Shown here: positions 20,450 through 29,515 of the stretch, one piece after another
Position numbering within the stretch: position 1 is the first letter of the stretch
How the letters are laid out: every line of letters begins with the position of its first letter
The notes under the pieces: model-generated
Told to the model about the DNA's origin: nothing
Database searches by the model: none
The model's input: only the letters and a program-made list of their open reading frames with translations
Made by a program: the position numbers and the translations under genes
Assembly: GCF_002441885.1 (NCBI RefSeq)
Contig: NZ_JXJT01000014.1
Span: 1-49,767, forward strand
Reading direction: 5' to 3'
Length of the DNA: 49,767 nt
DNA from: Pseudolactococcus chungangensis CAU 28 = DSM 22330
GTDB taxonomy: Bacteria; Bacillota; Bacilli; Lactobacillales; Streptococcaceae

Positions 20450-21298
20450 TTATTTGTTTAAAGTCCGTTTAGCGGCCTCATAGGTTTGCTCCATTAGCAT
20501 GGTGATTGTCATTGGTCCGACACCGCCTGGTACTGGTGTGATGAGGCTAGCAATTGGTTCAACTTCATCAAATTTGACGTCACCGATTAATTTGCCATTT
20601 TCATCACGATTCATACCGACATCAATAACAACAGCTCCTGGTTTCACAAAATCTGACGTGACAAAATTGCCACGCCCGATTGCTACCACTAAAATATCAG
20701 CTTGTTTGGCTAATGCTGGCAGATTTTTTGTTCTCGAGTGGGCGATTGTAACTGTTGCGTGTTTGTCTAGCAACATCTGTGCCATTGGTTTCCCTACAAT
20801 ATTAGAGCGTCCAATCACTAGCGCGTTCTTGCCTGATAGGTCAACGCCATAAGTCTCTAGCATGACCATGATGCCCGCTGGTGTTGAGGGAATCATGACA
20901 GGATTACCTGACCAGAGGCGGCCCATATTGGTTGGGTGAAAGCCATCAACATCCTTATTTGGTTCAATAGCGAGTAGGATTTTTTCTTCTGAAATATGAG
21001 CAGGCAAAGGGAGTTGCACGAGTATCCCATGCCATTTATCGTCTTGATTGAGTTGTGCAATCAAGTTGAGTAGTGCTATTTCTGTCGTTTCTTCTGGCAA
21101 ACGAATGACTTCCGAATGAAAGCCTGCTGCAGAGGCGCGACGTTCTTTATTTCTGACATAGACTTGACTTGCTGGGTTTTCGCCAACTAGAATCACAACC
21201 AGACCTGGTGTGACACCGGCAGACTTTAAGTCATCAACTTTTGTTTTCAATTCAATTGCCATTTTATCGGCTAATGCTTTGCCGTCAATTAAGGTCAT
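20450..21298 (-). CDS. folD: bifunctional methylene-THF dehydrogenase/cyclohydrolase
   Basis: Interconverts 5,10-methylene-, methenyl- and 10-formyl-tetrahydrofolate using NADP, supplying one-carbon units for purines and formyl-Met-tRNA. 282 residues with [21 protein letters not shown] (substrate Tyr and Lys), [23 protein letters not shown], the nucleotide-binding [17 protein letters not shown] and [15 protein letters not shown]. Stands alone between its own promoter and a terminator. Confidence 0.97.
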   Translation of the reverse strand: MTLIDGKALADKMAIELKTKVDDLKSAGVTPGLVVILVGENPASQVYVRNKERRASAAGFHSEVIRLPEETTEIALLNLIAQLNQDDKWHGILVQLPLPAHISEEKILLAIEPNKDVDGFHPTNMGRLWSGNPVMIPSTPAGIMVMLETYGVDLSGKNALVIGRSNIVGKPMAQMLLDKHATVTIAHSRTKNLPALAKQADILVVAIGRGNFVTSDFVKPGAVVIDVGMNRDENGKLIGDVKFDEVEPIASLITPVPGGVGPMTITMLMEQTYEAAKRTLNK

Positions 21299-21371
21299 GT
21301 TGTTCTCCGTCTTTCTTTTTTACCTCATCATTAGCACTTTTATTGTTAGCAAAAAAGCGAGGTATGAAACT

Positions 21372-21406
21372 ATTTTAACAAAAAAACAGCGATTTTACCG
21401 CTGTTT
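21372..21406 (-). promoter_or_regulatory. spx-side terminator fused to the folD promoter
   Basis: An 8-bp stem AAACAGCG / CGCTGTTT (21384-21406) and its T-run lead into the extended -10 TGTTAAAAT (hexamer 21377-21372). It terminates the spx transcript and starts folD, with a ~65-base leader. Confidence 0.65.
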
Positions 21407-21461
21407 CTCTACTGTTTTTAATGCTTAATATGTAAAATGTTCGGTATTACTATGTATCAGT

Positions 21462-21884
21462 TCAAATGACGCCATGCAACAGCAAGTCACGCTTAATTCT
21501 ACTTTCTGCTGTTTGAAAGGCAATCTTTCGAACAGAACGTGGTAAAAACTTTCTGATGTCATCTTCGTTATAGCCAACTTGAAGTCTTTTTTCATCAACG
21601 ATTAAAGGTCGTCTCAATAAACTTCTATTTTTTTCAATCACTTCAATCAAGCAACTCATAGATAAATCGTCTAAATTAACATTTAATTTTTTATAAGCCT
21701 TACCACGTTTAGAGATAATCTCTTCAGTTCCGTTCTCAGTTAATGTTAGTAGCTGCAGAATTTCTTCATCTGTCAGCTCAGCCTTCATCAAATTAATTTC
21801 TTCATATTCTAAATTGTGTTCGTTCAACCACGCTTTAGCCTTATCACAAGACGAACTGTAGGCAACTGTGTATATCTTAATCAT
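21462..21884 (-). CDS. spx: Spx/ArsC-family regulator lacking the first redox Cys
   Basis: Member of the Spx family, which binds the RNA polymerase alpha C-terminal domain and redirects transcription under stress. 140 residues align through the core: Gly52 in TENGTEEIISKRG, KLNVNLDDLS, LLRRPLIVDEKRLQVGYNEDDIRKFLPR. The active-site loop reads YSSSC, so the CxxC redox switch (Cys10, Cys13) is reduced to Cys13 alone. L. lactis has several Spx paralogues and some lack the switch. It has its own promoter: TTTACA, 17 bases, TATAAT (21990-21962). Confidence 0.85.
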   Translation of the reverse strand: MIKIYTVAYSSSCDKAKAWLNEHNLEYEEINLMKAELTDEEILQLLTLTENGTEEIISKRGKAYKKLNVNLDDLSMSCLIEVIEKNRSLLRRPLIVDEKRLQVGYNEDDIRKFLPRSVRKIAFQTAESRIKRDLLLHGVI

Positions 21885-21961
21885 AACCCTCTTATCTTTA
21901 AATAATATTAAAAAACTACGACAACTTAAATAAATTTGTTATTTAATTCATTTATAAAATT

Positions 21962-21990
21962 ATTATATCGTAATTAAATGCCTTTGTAAA
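21962..21990 (-). promoter_or_regulatory. spx promoter
   Basis: Minus-strand -35 TTTACA (21990-21985), 17-base spacer, -10 TATAAT (21967-21962), then an AT-rich leader of ~70 bases ending in AAGAGGG before the spx ATG. Confidence 0.65.
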
Positions 21991-22048
21991 TGGATTTAAC
22001 TATAATTAAATGTTATTTTTATGTTATTTTTTATTACGATTATATAAC

Positions 22049-22082
22049 AAAAAGCTTATCTTTTTAGCAAGATAAGCTTTTT
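22049..22082 (-). terminator. terminator overlapping the mazF stop codon
   Basis: A perfect 12-bp repeat AAAAAGCTTATC / GATAAGCTTTTT with a 10-base loop. The loop contains the mazF TAA stop, so the last mazF codons (AAA AAA AGC TTA TCT TGC) form the upstream arm. T-runs on both sides make it bidirectional. Confidence 0.8.
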
Positions 22083-22411
22083 TTGATTGCGACATCGACC
22101 TGTGCCATAATCTCACTACTGAGATGTCCCGTTTTTTCTCGTAAACGGCACTTATCGATTGTTCTCATTTGCTCGCACAGTATAACTGAATCTGATCCAA
22201 CCCCCGCCGCCTCTTTACAAATCGCAACATGAGTCGGTAAAGCTCTTTTTGTCTTTTTTGCTGTAATAGCCGCAACGATTGTCGTTGGTGCAAAAGTATT
22301 ACCTGCATCGTTTTGAATCACTAAGACAGGCCTAACTCCCCCTTGTTCACTTCCTGTCACTGGTGACAAATCGGCAAAAAAGACATCTCCCCTTAATATT
22401 TCTCTACCCAT
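22064..22411 (-). CDS. mazF: MazF/PemK-type endoribonuclease
   Basis: Toxin-type mRNA interferase of the NdoA/MazF family. 115 residues with RGDVFFADLSPVTGSEQGGVRPVLVI (the conserved R in the G-x-RP loop), NTFAPTTIVAAIT, and CEQMRTIDKCRL. It begins one base after the alr stop (TAAATG), so it is coupled to alr. In Bacillus an antitoxin gene (ndoAI/mazE) lies between alr and the toxin; none is visible here or in the 179 bases downstream. Confidence 0.9.
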   Translation of the reverse strand: MGREILRGDVFFADLSPVTGSEQGGVRPVLVIQNDAGNTFAPTTIVAAITAKKTKRALPTHVAICKEAAGVGSDSVILCEQMRTIDKCRLREKTGHLSSEIMAQVDVAIKKSLSC

Positions 22412-23521
22412 TTATATATATATCCGTTTTATCCTATCACTTAATAAACAAACAACTTCATAATTAATAGTCCCACGATGTGCTGCAATATCGTCTACTG
22501 TTATTTTTTTATCTCCATCATGTCCAATCAAAGTTACTTTTGTTCCAATTGGTAATTTTTCATTTAAAGCGATAGTCATCTGGTCCATAGAAATTCGACC
22601 GATAATCGGACATTTTTCTCCATTAACTAAAACGTAAAAACCAGTCATATCACGCGTCCAACCATCTGCATAACCGATTGGTACAGTACCTACAATTGTT
22701 GGTCGATCTGCGACAAATGTCGCACCATAACCAATCGTTTCCCCTTTTTCAACAGTCTTGATATGTGTCAATTCTGATTTCAACTCAAGTGCTGGTGTTA
22801 TTTCATAAGTCATGTCAAGTGTTTGCCCACTTGGGTTTAAACCATACATGGCATCTCCTAAGCGCTCAATATCTTGAATGGTTTCCTTATGCCAAATACC
22901 AGCAGCCGAATTACTAGAATGAACATACTGCGGCCGACGACTTAAATCTGATACAATCGATTCAAATTTTGTCCATTGCGACTCAAATTTTTCTTGTGCG
23001 ACTTCATCCGCTGTGGCAAAATGTGTAAAAATACCATCAAAGACCATGCCATACTGATCCGCCAGTGCGATAATTTCATTTGCCTCTCGAAAAGTCGTCA
23101 CACCAATTCTTCCCATTCCAGAATCTACCTTAATATGGAATTTTAAATGTTCGGTTTCGACATTTTCAAGATGCTGTACGACGAGTTTAAGCCAATTCAA
23201 TGAAGGAACTGTTACAGTAATGCGTAAGTTAACTGCAATATGGATGTCTTCTGGCACGATACCACTCAAAACTAAAATCGGTTTGACAATGCCATGACTT
23301 CTAAGCTCAATCGCCTCATCAAGGTTAGAGATACAAAAACCTGAGACTAAGTCATTGGCGCATTGCGCCACATCATTGGCGCCATGACCATAACCATTGG
23401 CTTTAACAACTGCCCAAATATCGGTGTTGTTGCCTGTATACTTCTTGAAGTTCTCTATATTTGCCTGAATCGCTGCAAGATTAATAATTGCTTGCGTTGG
23501 CCGATGTGTACTTGGTTTCAT
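22412..23521 (-). CDS. alr: alanine racemase
   Basis: PLP enzyme making D-alanine for peptidoglycan and teichoic acids. 369 residues; the PLP lysine is in AVVKANGYGHGA (Lys near 39). VDSGMGRIG and the catalytic tyrosine in GETIGYGATFVADRP with the C-terminal beta domain (PIIGRISMDQMTI) are all present. It follows acpS by 3 bases, giving the conserved acpS-alr-mazF order. Confidence 0.96.
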   Translation of the reverse strand: MKPSTHRPTQAIINLAAIQANIENFKKYTGNNTDIWAVVKANGYGHGANDVAQCANDLVSGFCISNLDEAIELRSHGIVKPILVLSGIVPEDIHIAVNLRITVTVPSLNWLKLVVQHLENVETEHLKFHIKVDSGMGRIGVTTFREANEIIALADQYGMVFDGIFTHFATADEVAQEKFESQWTKFESIVSDLSRRPQYVHSSNSAAGIWHKETIQDIERLGDAMYGLNPSGQTLDMTYEITPALELKSELTHIKTVEKGETIGYGATFVADRPTIVGTVPIGYADGWTRDMTGFYVLVNGEKCPIIGRISMDQMTIALNEKLPIGTKVTLIGHDGDKKITVDDIAAHRGTINYEVVCLLSDRIKRIYI

Positions 23522-23524
23522 TTT

Positions 23525-23890
23525 CTATTCACGACTTTCTAAAATGACGAAAGCAATAGCTTCCAAATGACTATGACTAATGGATAAATGCGCCATGCCT
23601 TGTCCAGAAAAAGGATGTTGAATAAACTTCGGTGCGCCTAGCTCATCTGGTAAAATGGTCATATCCTGAAAAGAGAGTTGACCACCAATACCGGTGCCGT
23701 AGGCTTTAGAATACGCCTCTTTAGCTGCCCAACGTCCGCCTAAAAACTCAATTTGGCGCTGCCCCGATAAGGACCTAAACTTTGCCAATTCATTTTCTGT
23801 GAGCACACGTTGTGCAAATTTGGGATTTCGAGTTAGTGCCTTGTCAATCCGAGAAAGTTCAATATTATCAACACCATTACCATAAATCAT
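23525..23890 (-). CDS. acpS: holo-[acyl-carrier-protein] synthase
   Basis: Transfers 4'-phosphopantetheine from CoA to acyl carrier protein. 121 residues, with the Mg-binding Asp8 in [12 protein letters not shown] and Glu in [19 protein letters not shown], then [15 protein letters not shown]. No ribosome site precedes the ATG; the -10 of its promoter ends seven bases before it. First of acpS-alr-mazF. Confidence 0.95.
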   Translation of the reverse strand: MIYGNGVDNIELSRIDKALTRNPKFAQRVLTENELAKFRSLSGQRQIEFLGGRWAAKEAYSKAYGTGIGGQLSFQDMTILPDELGAPKFIQHPFSGQGMAHLSISHSHLEAIAFVILESRE

Positions 23891-23896
23891 ATTCTA

Positions 23897-23930
23897 ATTA
23901 TAACAAAAAAATCCCCTTGATTGGGGATTT
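23897..23930 (-). promoter_or_regulatory. tcyP-side terminator fused to the acpS promoter
   Basis: Stem AAATCCCC / GGGGATTT (23909-23930) ends in a T-run that becomes the extended -10 TGTTATAAT (hexamer 23902-23897). The predicted transcription start is 23890, the A of the acpS ATG. Confidence 0.7.
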
Positions 23931-23948
23931 AATCATTTTGATGCTGAG

Positions 23949-25292
23949 TTAAGCTTGTTTTTTTATTAATCTATCCGTTACAATCCCTGCTACCATTGCA
24001 TCACTGACATTGAGCGCTGTTCTTGCCATGTCAATTAATGGCTCAACACTAATGACAAGCCCTACAATCGCAATCGGTAAATTCATAGAAGATAGAACAA
24101 TTAGGGATGCAAATGTTGCACCACCACCCACACCCGCCACACCAAGCGACGAAATTGTCACAATCGCAATAAGCGATAATATAAATTCAATTGAGAAGAT
24201 ATTAATCCCAACTGTAGGTGCAACAATCGTTGCGAGCATGGCTGGATAGATGCCCGCACAACCATTTTGACCAATTGATAAACCAAAACTTGCTGAAAAG
24301 TTAGCAACTGCCTCGTTCACACTAAATTTTTGAATTTGCGTTTCAACATTCATCGGCAGTGTCCCTGCACTCGTCCTTGAGGTAAAGGCAAAGAGCAACG
24401 TTGACCAAGCCTTGCTCAAAAACTCACTCGGTGATACTTTCACCCAAACTAAAAGTACAAAGTGAACGATAAACATCACAATAATTGCCGCATAACTTGC
24501 GATGATAAATCGCCCAAGATTGACAAGTGCCTCAAAATCACTCGTTGCCATGACACGTGTCATTAAAGCAAAGATACCAAAAGGTGTGAGCCTTAAAACT
24601 AAAGTCGTCACGCGCAAGATAATTTTTTCAAGCGACTGAATTAAATCAGCAAAGGTTTGAGATTCCTTCGCGTACTTTCTTTGAATGCCTAGAAAAGCAA
24701 TACCCAAAAAACTAGCAAAGATAACCACAGCAATCGTGCTGGTCGGACGTGTTCCAGCAAAATCTGCAAATACATTACGAGGAATCAGGTTGAGCAACTG
24801 CTCAGTGATTGGCACCCCCTTAACCTGAAGTTGCTTTTCTGCGAGCGCCGCAATTCTTTCTTTTTCAGCCGCTCCCTCAGAAAAGACTGCACCATTCAGA
24901 CCAAAAGCGATAGCTGATAAATAACCAACAGCAGCTGATATCGCAGTTGTCCCTAATAAAATAGCTAGAACGTTACGCGCCATTTTACCCAAGTTTTTCG
25001 AAACTTCTAACTTCGTAAAAGCCCCAACAATAGAGATAAAAACAAGTGGCATGACTAGCATTTGCAACAGTGCCACATAAGCATCTGCCACCAAAGAAAT
25101 CCATGATAGACTCGTAGAAAAATTAGAAGCCTTTTCGAACAAAAGTCGAATCACTAGACCGAAAATAATACCGCCAAATAAGCCAAAAAGCACCCGCTTG
25201 TTAAAGCTAATATGCTTTACCTGCAATTGAAAAAGCCATAGCAAACTACCAATAAAACCTGATAGTATAATAAGTAGTGATAAAATAGACAT
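23949..25292 (-). CDS. tcyP: TcyP-like cation:dicarboxylate family symporter, probable L-cystine uptake
   Basis: Membrane symporter of the glutamate transporter (DAACS) fold. 447 residues, about eight to ten membrane segments, re-entrant motifs FTSRTSAGTLPMNVETQ and the ligand/ion motif SIGQNGCAGIYPAMLATIVAP. The pattern KHISFNKRVLFGLFGGIIFG at the N-terminus and the ARPTSTIAVVIFA block resemble B. subtilis TcyP rather than GltP or DctP, which suggests cystine as substrate. It stands alone. Substrate is inferred from remembered family resemblance. Confidence 0.8.
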   Translation of the reverse strand: MSILSLLIILSGFIGSLLWLFQLQVKHISFNKRVLFGLFGGIIFGLVIRLLFEKASNFSTSLSWISLVADAYVALLQMLVMPLVFISIVGAFTKLEVSKNLGKMARNVLAILLGTTAISAAVGYLSAIAFGLNGAVFSEGAAEKERIAALAEKQLQVKGVPITEQLLNLIPRNVFADFAGTRPTSTIAVVIFASFLGIAFLGIQRKYAKESQTFADLIQSLEKIILRVTTLVLRLTPFGIFALMTRVMATSDFEALVNLGRFIIASYAAIIVMFIVHFVLLVWVKVSPSEFLSKAWSTLLFAFTSRTSAGTLPMNVETQIQKFSVNEAVANFSASFGLSIGQNGCAGIYPAMLATIVAPTVGINIFSIEFILSLIAIVTISSLGVAGVGGGATFASLIVLSSMNLPIAIVGLVISVEPLIDMARTALNVSDAMVAGIVTDRLIKKQA

Positions 25293-25415
25293 GAGTTCCC
25301 CTTTAAATTAATATAGACCTATTTTCTCATGCTATTTTATCATCTGATATATCAAAAATTTATATCCGCGATAAAAATATCTAAAATGCTAATAGCCATA
25401 CGATTGACAACAAAA

Positions 25416-25440
25416 AAACACCTCCAATTCAGAGATGTTT
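25416..25440 (-). terminator. terminator of the SHOCT-pepV unit
   Basis: Minus-strand stem AAACATCTC / GAGGTGTTT with one U-G pair, followed by a T-run, 15 bases after the pepV stop. The rest of 25293-25454 holds the tcyP promoter region with an extended -10 TGATAAAAT; no gene is visible. Confidence 0.7.
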
Positions 25441-25454
25441 ACAGATTTAACAGC

Positions 25455-26873
25455 TTATTTCGCTAATTCATAAATTGCTTCAGCATAAATTGCCGCCGCA
25501 CGTAATAAGACATCGACTGGAATAAATTCATTGGCTTGGTGCATCGTATCAATGTCACCAGGGAACATAGCACCGAAGGCTACACCGCGTTTAAGTAATC
25601 TACCAAAAGTCCCACCACCGATAATTTGCTCGTGACCTTTAAGACCTGTTTGTTTTTCATAAACGGCAAGTAAAGTGCTCACCAATTCGTCATCCATTGG
25701 GACATAATGCGGCGTGTGCTCATGCGCTGATTTAGTAACGTTTTCAACACCTTCAAGTGCTGTGAGTACTTGATAAATCGCATCAGAATCTGTTCCTTGT
25801 GGGTAACGGAAATTCAAGGCAATGGTATTATCAGATGATTTATCGTCAAAGTTAAAGACACCCGCATTCATAGACAAAGCACCCATTTTAGGGTCTTCGA
25901 AGGCAACACCTGTTTTATCACCAGTATGGTCTTCAATTAAGATCATTCCCGCAATTTTAGTGAATGGTGATACAACACCGATTTCATCAAGGAATTTAGC
26001 AAGGTAAGTGGCACCATTAATACCTTTTTCTGGCATAGCACCGTGAGCTGAACGACCATGAAGAACAACCGTTACTCGACCATCTGAATTGACTTCAGTC
26101 TCAAATCTAAGTTTTTTGTCTGCATGTGCACTCACAAATGCTTCAAGTTTGGTGTTTAAATCTGCTACATTACCTGAAATCACGGCTGTTGCTGATTCTG
26201 GTACCATATTTTCGCGCAAACCACCTGTAAAGCGATGCAAGTGAACAGCACCTGAATTGTCACCCGAGATATGTAGATACTCAGTGATATTACCTTTTTC
26301 ACCATTGATAATTGGAAATTCCGCATCTGGTGAGAAACCGAAGTCAGGCTCTGGTAATCCTACATGCGCGAAATAGTAATCCATGTCGCCCCAACCTGAT
26401 TCTTCATCAGTTCCTGCGATAAAGCGAATTTTTTTAGTCAATGGTACATTCAATTCTTTTAAGATTTTTAAACCATAGTAACACGCCATTGTAGGGCCTT
26501 TATCATCTGATGCGCCACGAGCATAAATATTGCCATCGCGAATTTCAGGTTCATAAGGATTGCTATCCCAGCCCGTTCCTGCAGGGACAACATCCATGTG
26601 TGCAAAAATACCAAGAACTTCTGCATCTTCAGGTAGGTCATCACCATAAGTAAAATGACCAGCATAGTTGTCAACATTTTTCGTCGCATAGCCATCACGC
26701 TCAGCTAAACTCAAAAATTGTTTGAGTGCAGCAACTGGACCTGGTCCAAACGGTGTTTCTGGTGTTACTTGGCTGTCATCACGTTCTGAGTTAATTTTCA
26801 AAAGTGAAAACAAGTCTGTCAATAAATCATCTTTACGTGCTGCAACCTCTGCTTTAAAATCAATCTGTGTCAT
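25455..26873 (-). CDS. pepV: dipeptidase PepV
   Basis: Cytoplasmic zinc dipeptidase of the M20 family, part of the peptide-use pathway of lactic acid bacteria. 472 residues; GIFAHMDVVPAG supplies a metal histidine, ARGASDDKGP the bridging aspartate, GTDEESGWGDMDYY the catalytic glutamates, and GGTFGRL and FPGDIDTMHQANEF the C-terminal metal ligands. The lid domain lies between ~residues 190 and 380. It overlaps the SHOCT gene stop by 4 bases. Confidence 0.95.
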   Translation of the reverse strand: MTQIDFKAEVAARKDDLLTDLFSLLKINSERDDSQVTPETPFGPGPVAALKQFLSLAERDGYATKNVDNYAGHFTYGDDLPEDAEVLGIFAHMDVVPAGTGWDSNPYEPEIRDGNIYARGASDDKGPTMACYYGLKILKELNVPLTKKIRFIAGTDEESGWGDMDYYFAHVGLPEPDFGFSPDAEFPIINGEKGNITEYLHISGDNSGAVHLHRFTGGLRENMVPESATAVISGNVADLNTKLEAFVSAHADKKLRFETEVNSDGRVTVVLHGRSAHGAMPEKGINGATYLAKFLDEIGVVSPFTKIAGMILIEDHTGDKTGVAFEDPKMGALSMNAGVFNFDDKSSDNTIALNFRYPQGTDSDAIYQVLTALEGVENVTKSAHEHTPHYVPMDDELVSTLLAVYEKQTGLKGHEQIIGGGTFGRLLKRGVAFGAMFPGDIDTMHQANEFIPVDVLLRAAAIYAEAIYELAK

Positions 26874-27568
26874 TTTCTTCCTAATAACCTTTCTTTATAC
26901 TCGTCATATTCTTCTGCTGTAATCAATCCCTCTTCCATTGAAAGCTTAGCAGATGACAATTTTTCATACATGGTGGATGTGTCATAGACAACTCTTGGCT
27001 CTGCCGTTTTTTCAGGCATAGGCTGTTGTTGTGGTGGCTCTTGCACAGGTGTATTTGTTTGATATCCACCATACATGTGACTATTTTTGATGTCACTCAC
27101 ACCTTCTTGGATTCGTTTGGCAATTCTTCTAACGACACTTTTCGTCCAAAAGACCGAAAAATTATCACCTAAAGATTCCACTCGAACATGTCCCCAAATA
27201 ATGTGAGTGATCGGCTCGATATTTTTAATATCATTAAGCGGAATAGAGGATACTTTGTGAAAAAAGGGTCGCCAACGGGCGTAAACTAGCCGATTCTCAT
27301 TCGTAATGATGTAGGCATAATAACCTTGCGTGTTAAAAAATTTCGGGTCTGCTTGCGCACCTTCATTTTCCTCGCCTTCGTCATCATCGTAGTCTGTATG
27401 TCTACCAATAAAACTAGAAACAGCGTATTCGTCATCCAACAAACTTTCTGCGACAACCTTAAAATGTAATTTCTGCAACCATGCGCCCCAAATGTTAAAA
27501 CCAAGTTTATTTTCTCGCGCAAAGCGATACATCTCATCAGCTGTCCAAAGCTGGGCTTTGTTTGTCAT
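26870..27568 (-). CDS. SHOCT-domain protein with PH-like core, function unknown
   Basis: 232 residues, no signal or membrane segment. The N-terminal ~60 residues are rich in aromatic residues, an acidic linker (DDDEGEENEGAQAD) follows. A beta-rich block (YAYIITNENRLVYARWRPF to VRVESLGDNFSVFW) looks like a bacterial PH domain. A Pro/Gln linker leads to the C-terminal SHOCT motif SMEEGLITAEEYDEYKERLL. Such short C-terminal motifs occur in oligomerising or membrane-linked proteins. Overlap with pepV implies co-transcription, but no role follows from that. Confidence 0.7.
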   Translation of the reverse strand: MTNKAQLWTADEMYRFARENKLGFNIWGAWLQKLHFKVVAESLLDDEYAVSSFIGRHTDYDDDEGEENEGAQADPKFFNTQGYYAYIITNENRLVYARWRPFFHKVSSIPLNDIKNIEPITHIIWGHVRVESLGDNFSVFWTKSVVRRIAKRIQEGVSDIKNSHMYGGYQTNTPVQEPPQQQPMPEKTAEPRVVYDTSTMYEKLSSAKLSMEEGLITAEEYDEYKERLLGRK

Positions 27569-27661
27569 TTGTCACCTCTTTTCATCTCGTCATATCCTGA
27601 TACTATTCCAAGTATGAATTAGTACCACTTTATTTGCTATCATCACTATTTTATCAAAAAA

Positions 27662-27711
27662 ATGGGCAAAATTGCGATCTGGGCTCATCCTTTTGCGAAT
27701 TGGGGCCATCC
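27662..27711 (-). repeat. tandem 21-bp repeats directly after uvrC
   Basis: Two imperfect copies, GGATGGCCCCAATTCGCAAAA (first 20 bases at 27711-27692) and GGATGAGCCCAGATCGCAAT (27690-27671), agree at 15 of 21 positions. A partial third (TTGCCCATT) follows. They begin one base after the uvrC stop. Repeated GGCCCC/TCGCAA units recall the multiple terminal repeats of IS21-family elements. I see no transposase or second end, so a relic or solo end is the most I can propose. Confidence 0.45.
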
Positions 27712-29499
27712 CTATTTTTGTTCATCCTCTGTTGACGACAGCGTTTCTTTGATACGACGTGCGACTTCATATGGAATGCCTGCCTCATGAATTGCTTCAG
27801 GTGTTGCCGCCTGGATGTTTGTCAGAGATTTAAACGTGCGCATTAATTTCTGCTTACGTTTCGGGCCTAAACCGTCAATACCGTCCAATTTGCTAGAAAA
27901 TGAATTTTTTGAACGAACTTGTCGGTGAAAGGTAATGGCAAATCTGTGGACTTCGTCTTGAATTCGCTGCAACAAGAAGAATTCCTGACTTTGCCGACTC
28001 AATGGGACAACTTCCAAAGGGTCTCCAAATAGCAACTCTTGCGTTTGGTGCTTATCATTTTTCGCTAAACCTGCTATTGGTATATCAAGCCCTAAGCTAT
28101 CAAGAATGTCCTTAGCTGCATTAATCTGACCAACACCACCATCCATGATGATTAAATCTGGTAAAATACCATCTTCTTTAATGGCACGACTATAACGCCG
28201 CAAGATAACTTCTCGCATACTAGCATAATCATCCGGTCCAACGACAGTCTTAATTTTAAATTTACGATAATCCTTTTTAGAAGGTTTTCCGTCAACAAAG
28301 ACAACCATGGCACTAACCGGACTTGTCCCCATGATGTTAGAGTTATCAAAACTTTCAATCCGTCGGGGAGTCGGGATATTCATGATAGTTCCTAGATTTT
28401 CTATCGCACCGTGTGTTTTTTCGATGTTTTTCTCAGCCAATTCGAATTTTTGCTGTAGGCTAACACGCGCATTTTTCGTCGCGAGATTTACTAGCTGTTT
28501 CTTTTCACCACGAGACGGTTGAATCACTTTCGTTTGTGTCAAAGCTTGAACTGATGCCAAGTCAATATCCGACGGAATAAAAATTTCCTTGGGAATAAAG
28601 TGTTCAGCTCCTTTATAAAATTGACCAATGTAAGTCAAGAAGTCTTCATCTGCATCATTATAGTAGGGAAATAAATTCACATCGCGTTGAATGAGTTTTC
28701 CTTGACGCACAAAGAAAACTTGCACACACATCCACCCCTTGTCTACCGCATAACCAAACACATCTCGATCTTGTAAATCATGATTCATAACCCGCTGCTT
28801 AGTTCTAAGCGTTCCGATGCTCTTAACTAAATCCCGGTATTCAGCAGCTTTTTCAAATTCAAAGCCAGCCGCGGCCTCATGCATTTTTGACTCTAACTCT
28901 TTGACAATTTTGTCCTCACCACCATTGAGAAACTTAGTGATTTCCTCAGTCATTCCTTCATAAACTTTAGGATCAACATCAAAAACACATGGCGCCAGAC
29001 ACTGATGCATATGATAGTACAAACAAACTTGATTAGGCAGGACATTACACTTACGCAAAGGAAAAATTCGGTCGAGCAAATGCTTGATTTCATTAGCCGC
29101 CCCAACATCTGGATAAGGGCCAAAATAATGAGCCTGATCCTTCTTAACTTGTCGCGTAATCAAAAGACGTGGGTACTTCTCGCGTGTGATTTTGATAAAA
29201 GGGTAGGACTTATCATCCTTGAGCATGATATTATACTTGGGCATATTTTCTTGAATAAGATTAATTTCCAAGAGTAATGCCTCGATATTCGACTCTGTGA
29301 CAATGAATTCAAAATCAACAATTTCTGACACTAATAATTCAGTCTTAGTGTCATGTGAACCACGAAAATATGAGCGTACCCGATTTTTTAGATTTTTGGC
29401 TTTACCGACATAAATAATCGTTCCGTTTTTATCTTTATGCAAATAACAGCCAGGATTGTCTGGCAGTATGGCAAGTTTTGCCTTAATGGTATCATTCAT
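27712..29499 (-). CDS. uvrC: excinuclease ABC subunit C
   Basis: Nuclease making both incisions in nucleotide excision repair. 595 residues: N-terminal GIY-YIG nuclease ([20 protein letters not shown]), UVR motif ([23 protein letters not shown] near 205), RNase H-like C-terminal nuclease ([33 protein letters not shown]) and paired helix-hairpin-helix ([24 protein letters not shown]). Its promoter is fused to the rpsA terminator ~150 bases upstream. A 14-bp palindrome sits just before the start. Confidence 0.96.
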   Translation of the reverse strand: MNDTIKAKLAILPDNPGCYLHKDKNGTIIYVGKAKNLKNRVRSYFRGSHDTKTELLVSEIVDFEFIVTESNIEALLLEINLIQENMPKYNIMLKDDKSYPFIKITREKYPRLLITRQVKKDQAHYFGPYPDVGAANEIKHLLDRIFPLRKCNVLPNQVCLYYHMHQCLAPCVFDVDPKVYEGMTEEITKFLNGGEDKIVKELESKMHEAAAGFEFEKAAEYRDLVKSIGTLRTKQRVMNHDLQDRDVFGYAVDKGWMCVQVFFVRQGKLIQRDVNLFPYYNDADEDFLTYIGQFYKGAEHFIPKEIFIPSDIDLASVQALTQTKVIQPSRGEKKQLVNLATKNARVSLQQKFELAEKNIEKTHGAIENLGTIMNIPTPRRIESFDNSNIMGTSPVSAMVVFVDGKPSKKDYRKFKIKTVVGPDDYASMREVILRRYSRAIKEDGILPDLIIMDGGVGQINAAKDILDSLGLDIPIAGLAKNDKHQTQELLFGDPLEVVPLSRQSQEFFLLQRIQDEVHRFAITFHRQVRSKNSFSSKLDGIDGLGPKRKQKLMRTFKSLTNIQAATPEAIHEAGIPYEVARRIKETLSSTEDEQK

Positions 29500-29501
29500 A
29501 C

Positions 29502-29515
29502 TGAGGTCGACCTCA
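29502..29515. repeat. perfect 14-bp palindrome at the uvrC start
   Basis: TGAGGTCGACCTCA lies 2 bases before the uvrC ATG and contains the only GAGG that could act as ribosome site. It could sequester that site or bind a dimeric regulator. Not a Firmicute SOS box (no GAAC...GTTC core). Confidence 0.5.

Noticed and set aside
29502-29515. The palindrome before uvrC as a LexA/DinR SOS box
   Set aside because: The Firmicute box needs a CGAAC-N4-GTTCG core, which is absent.
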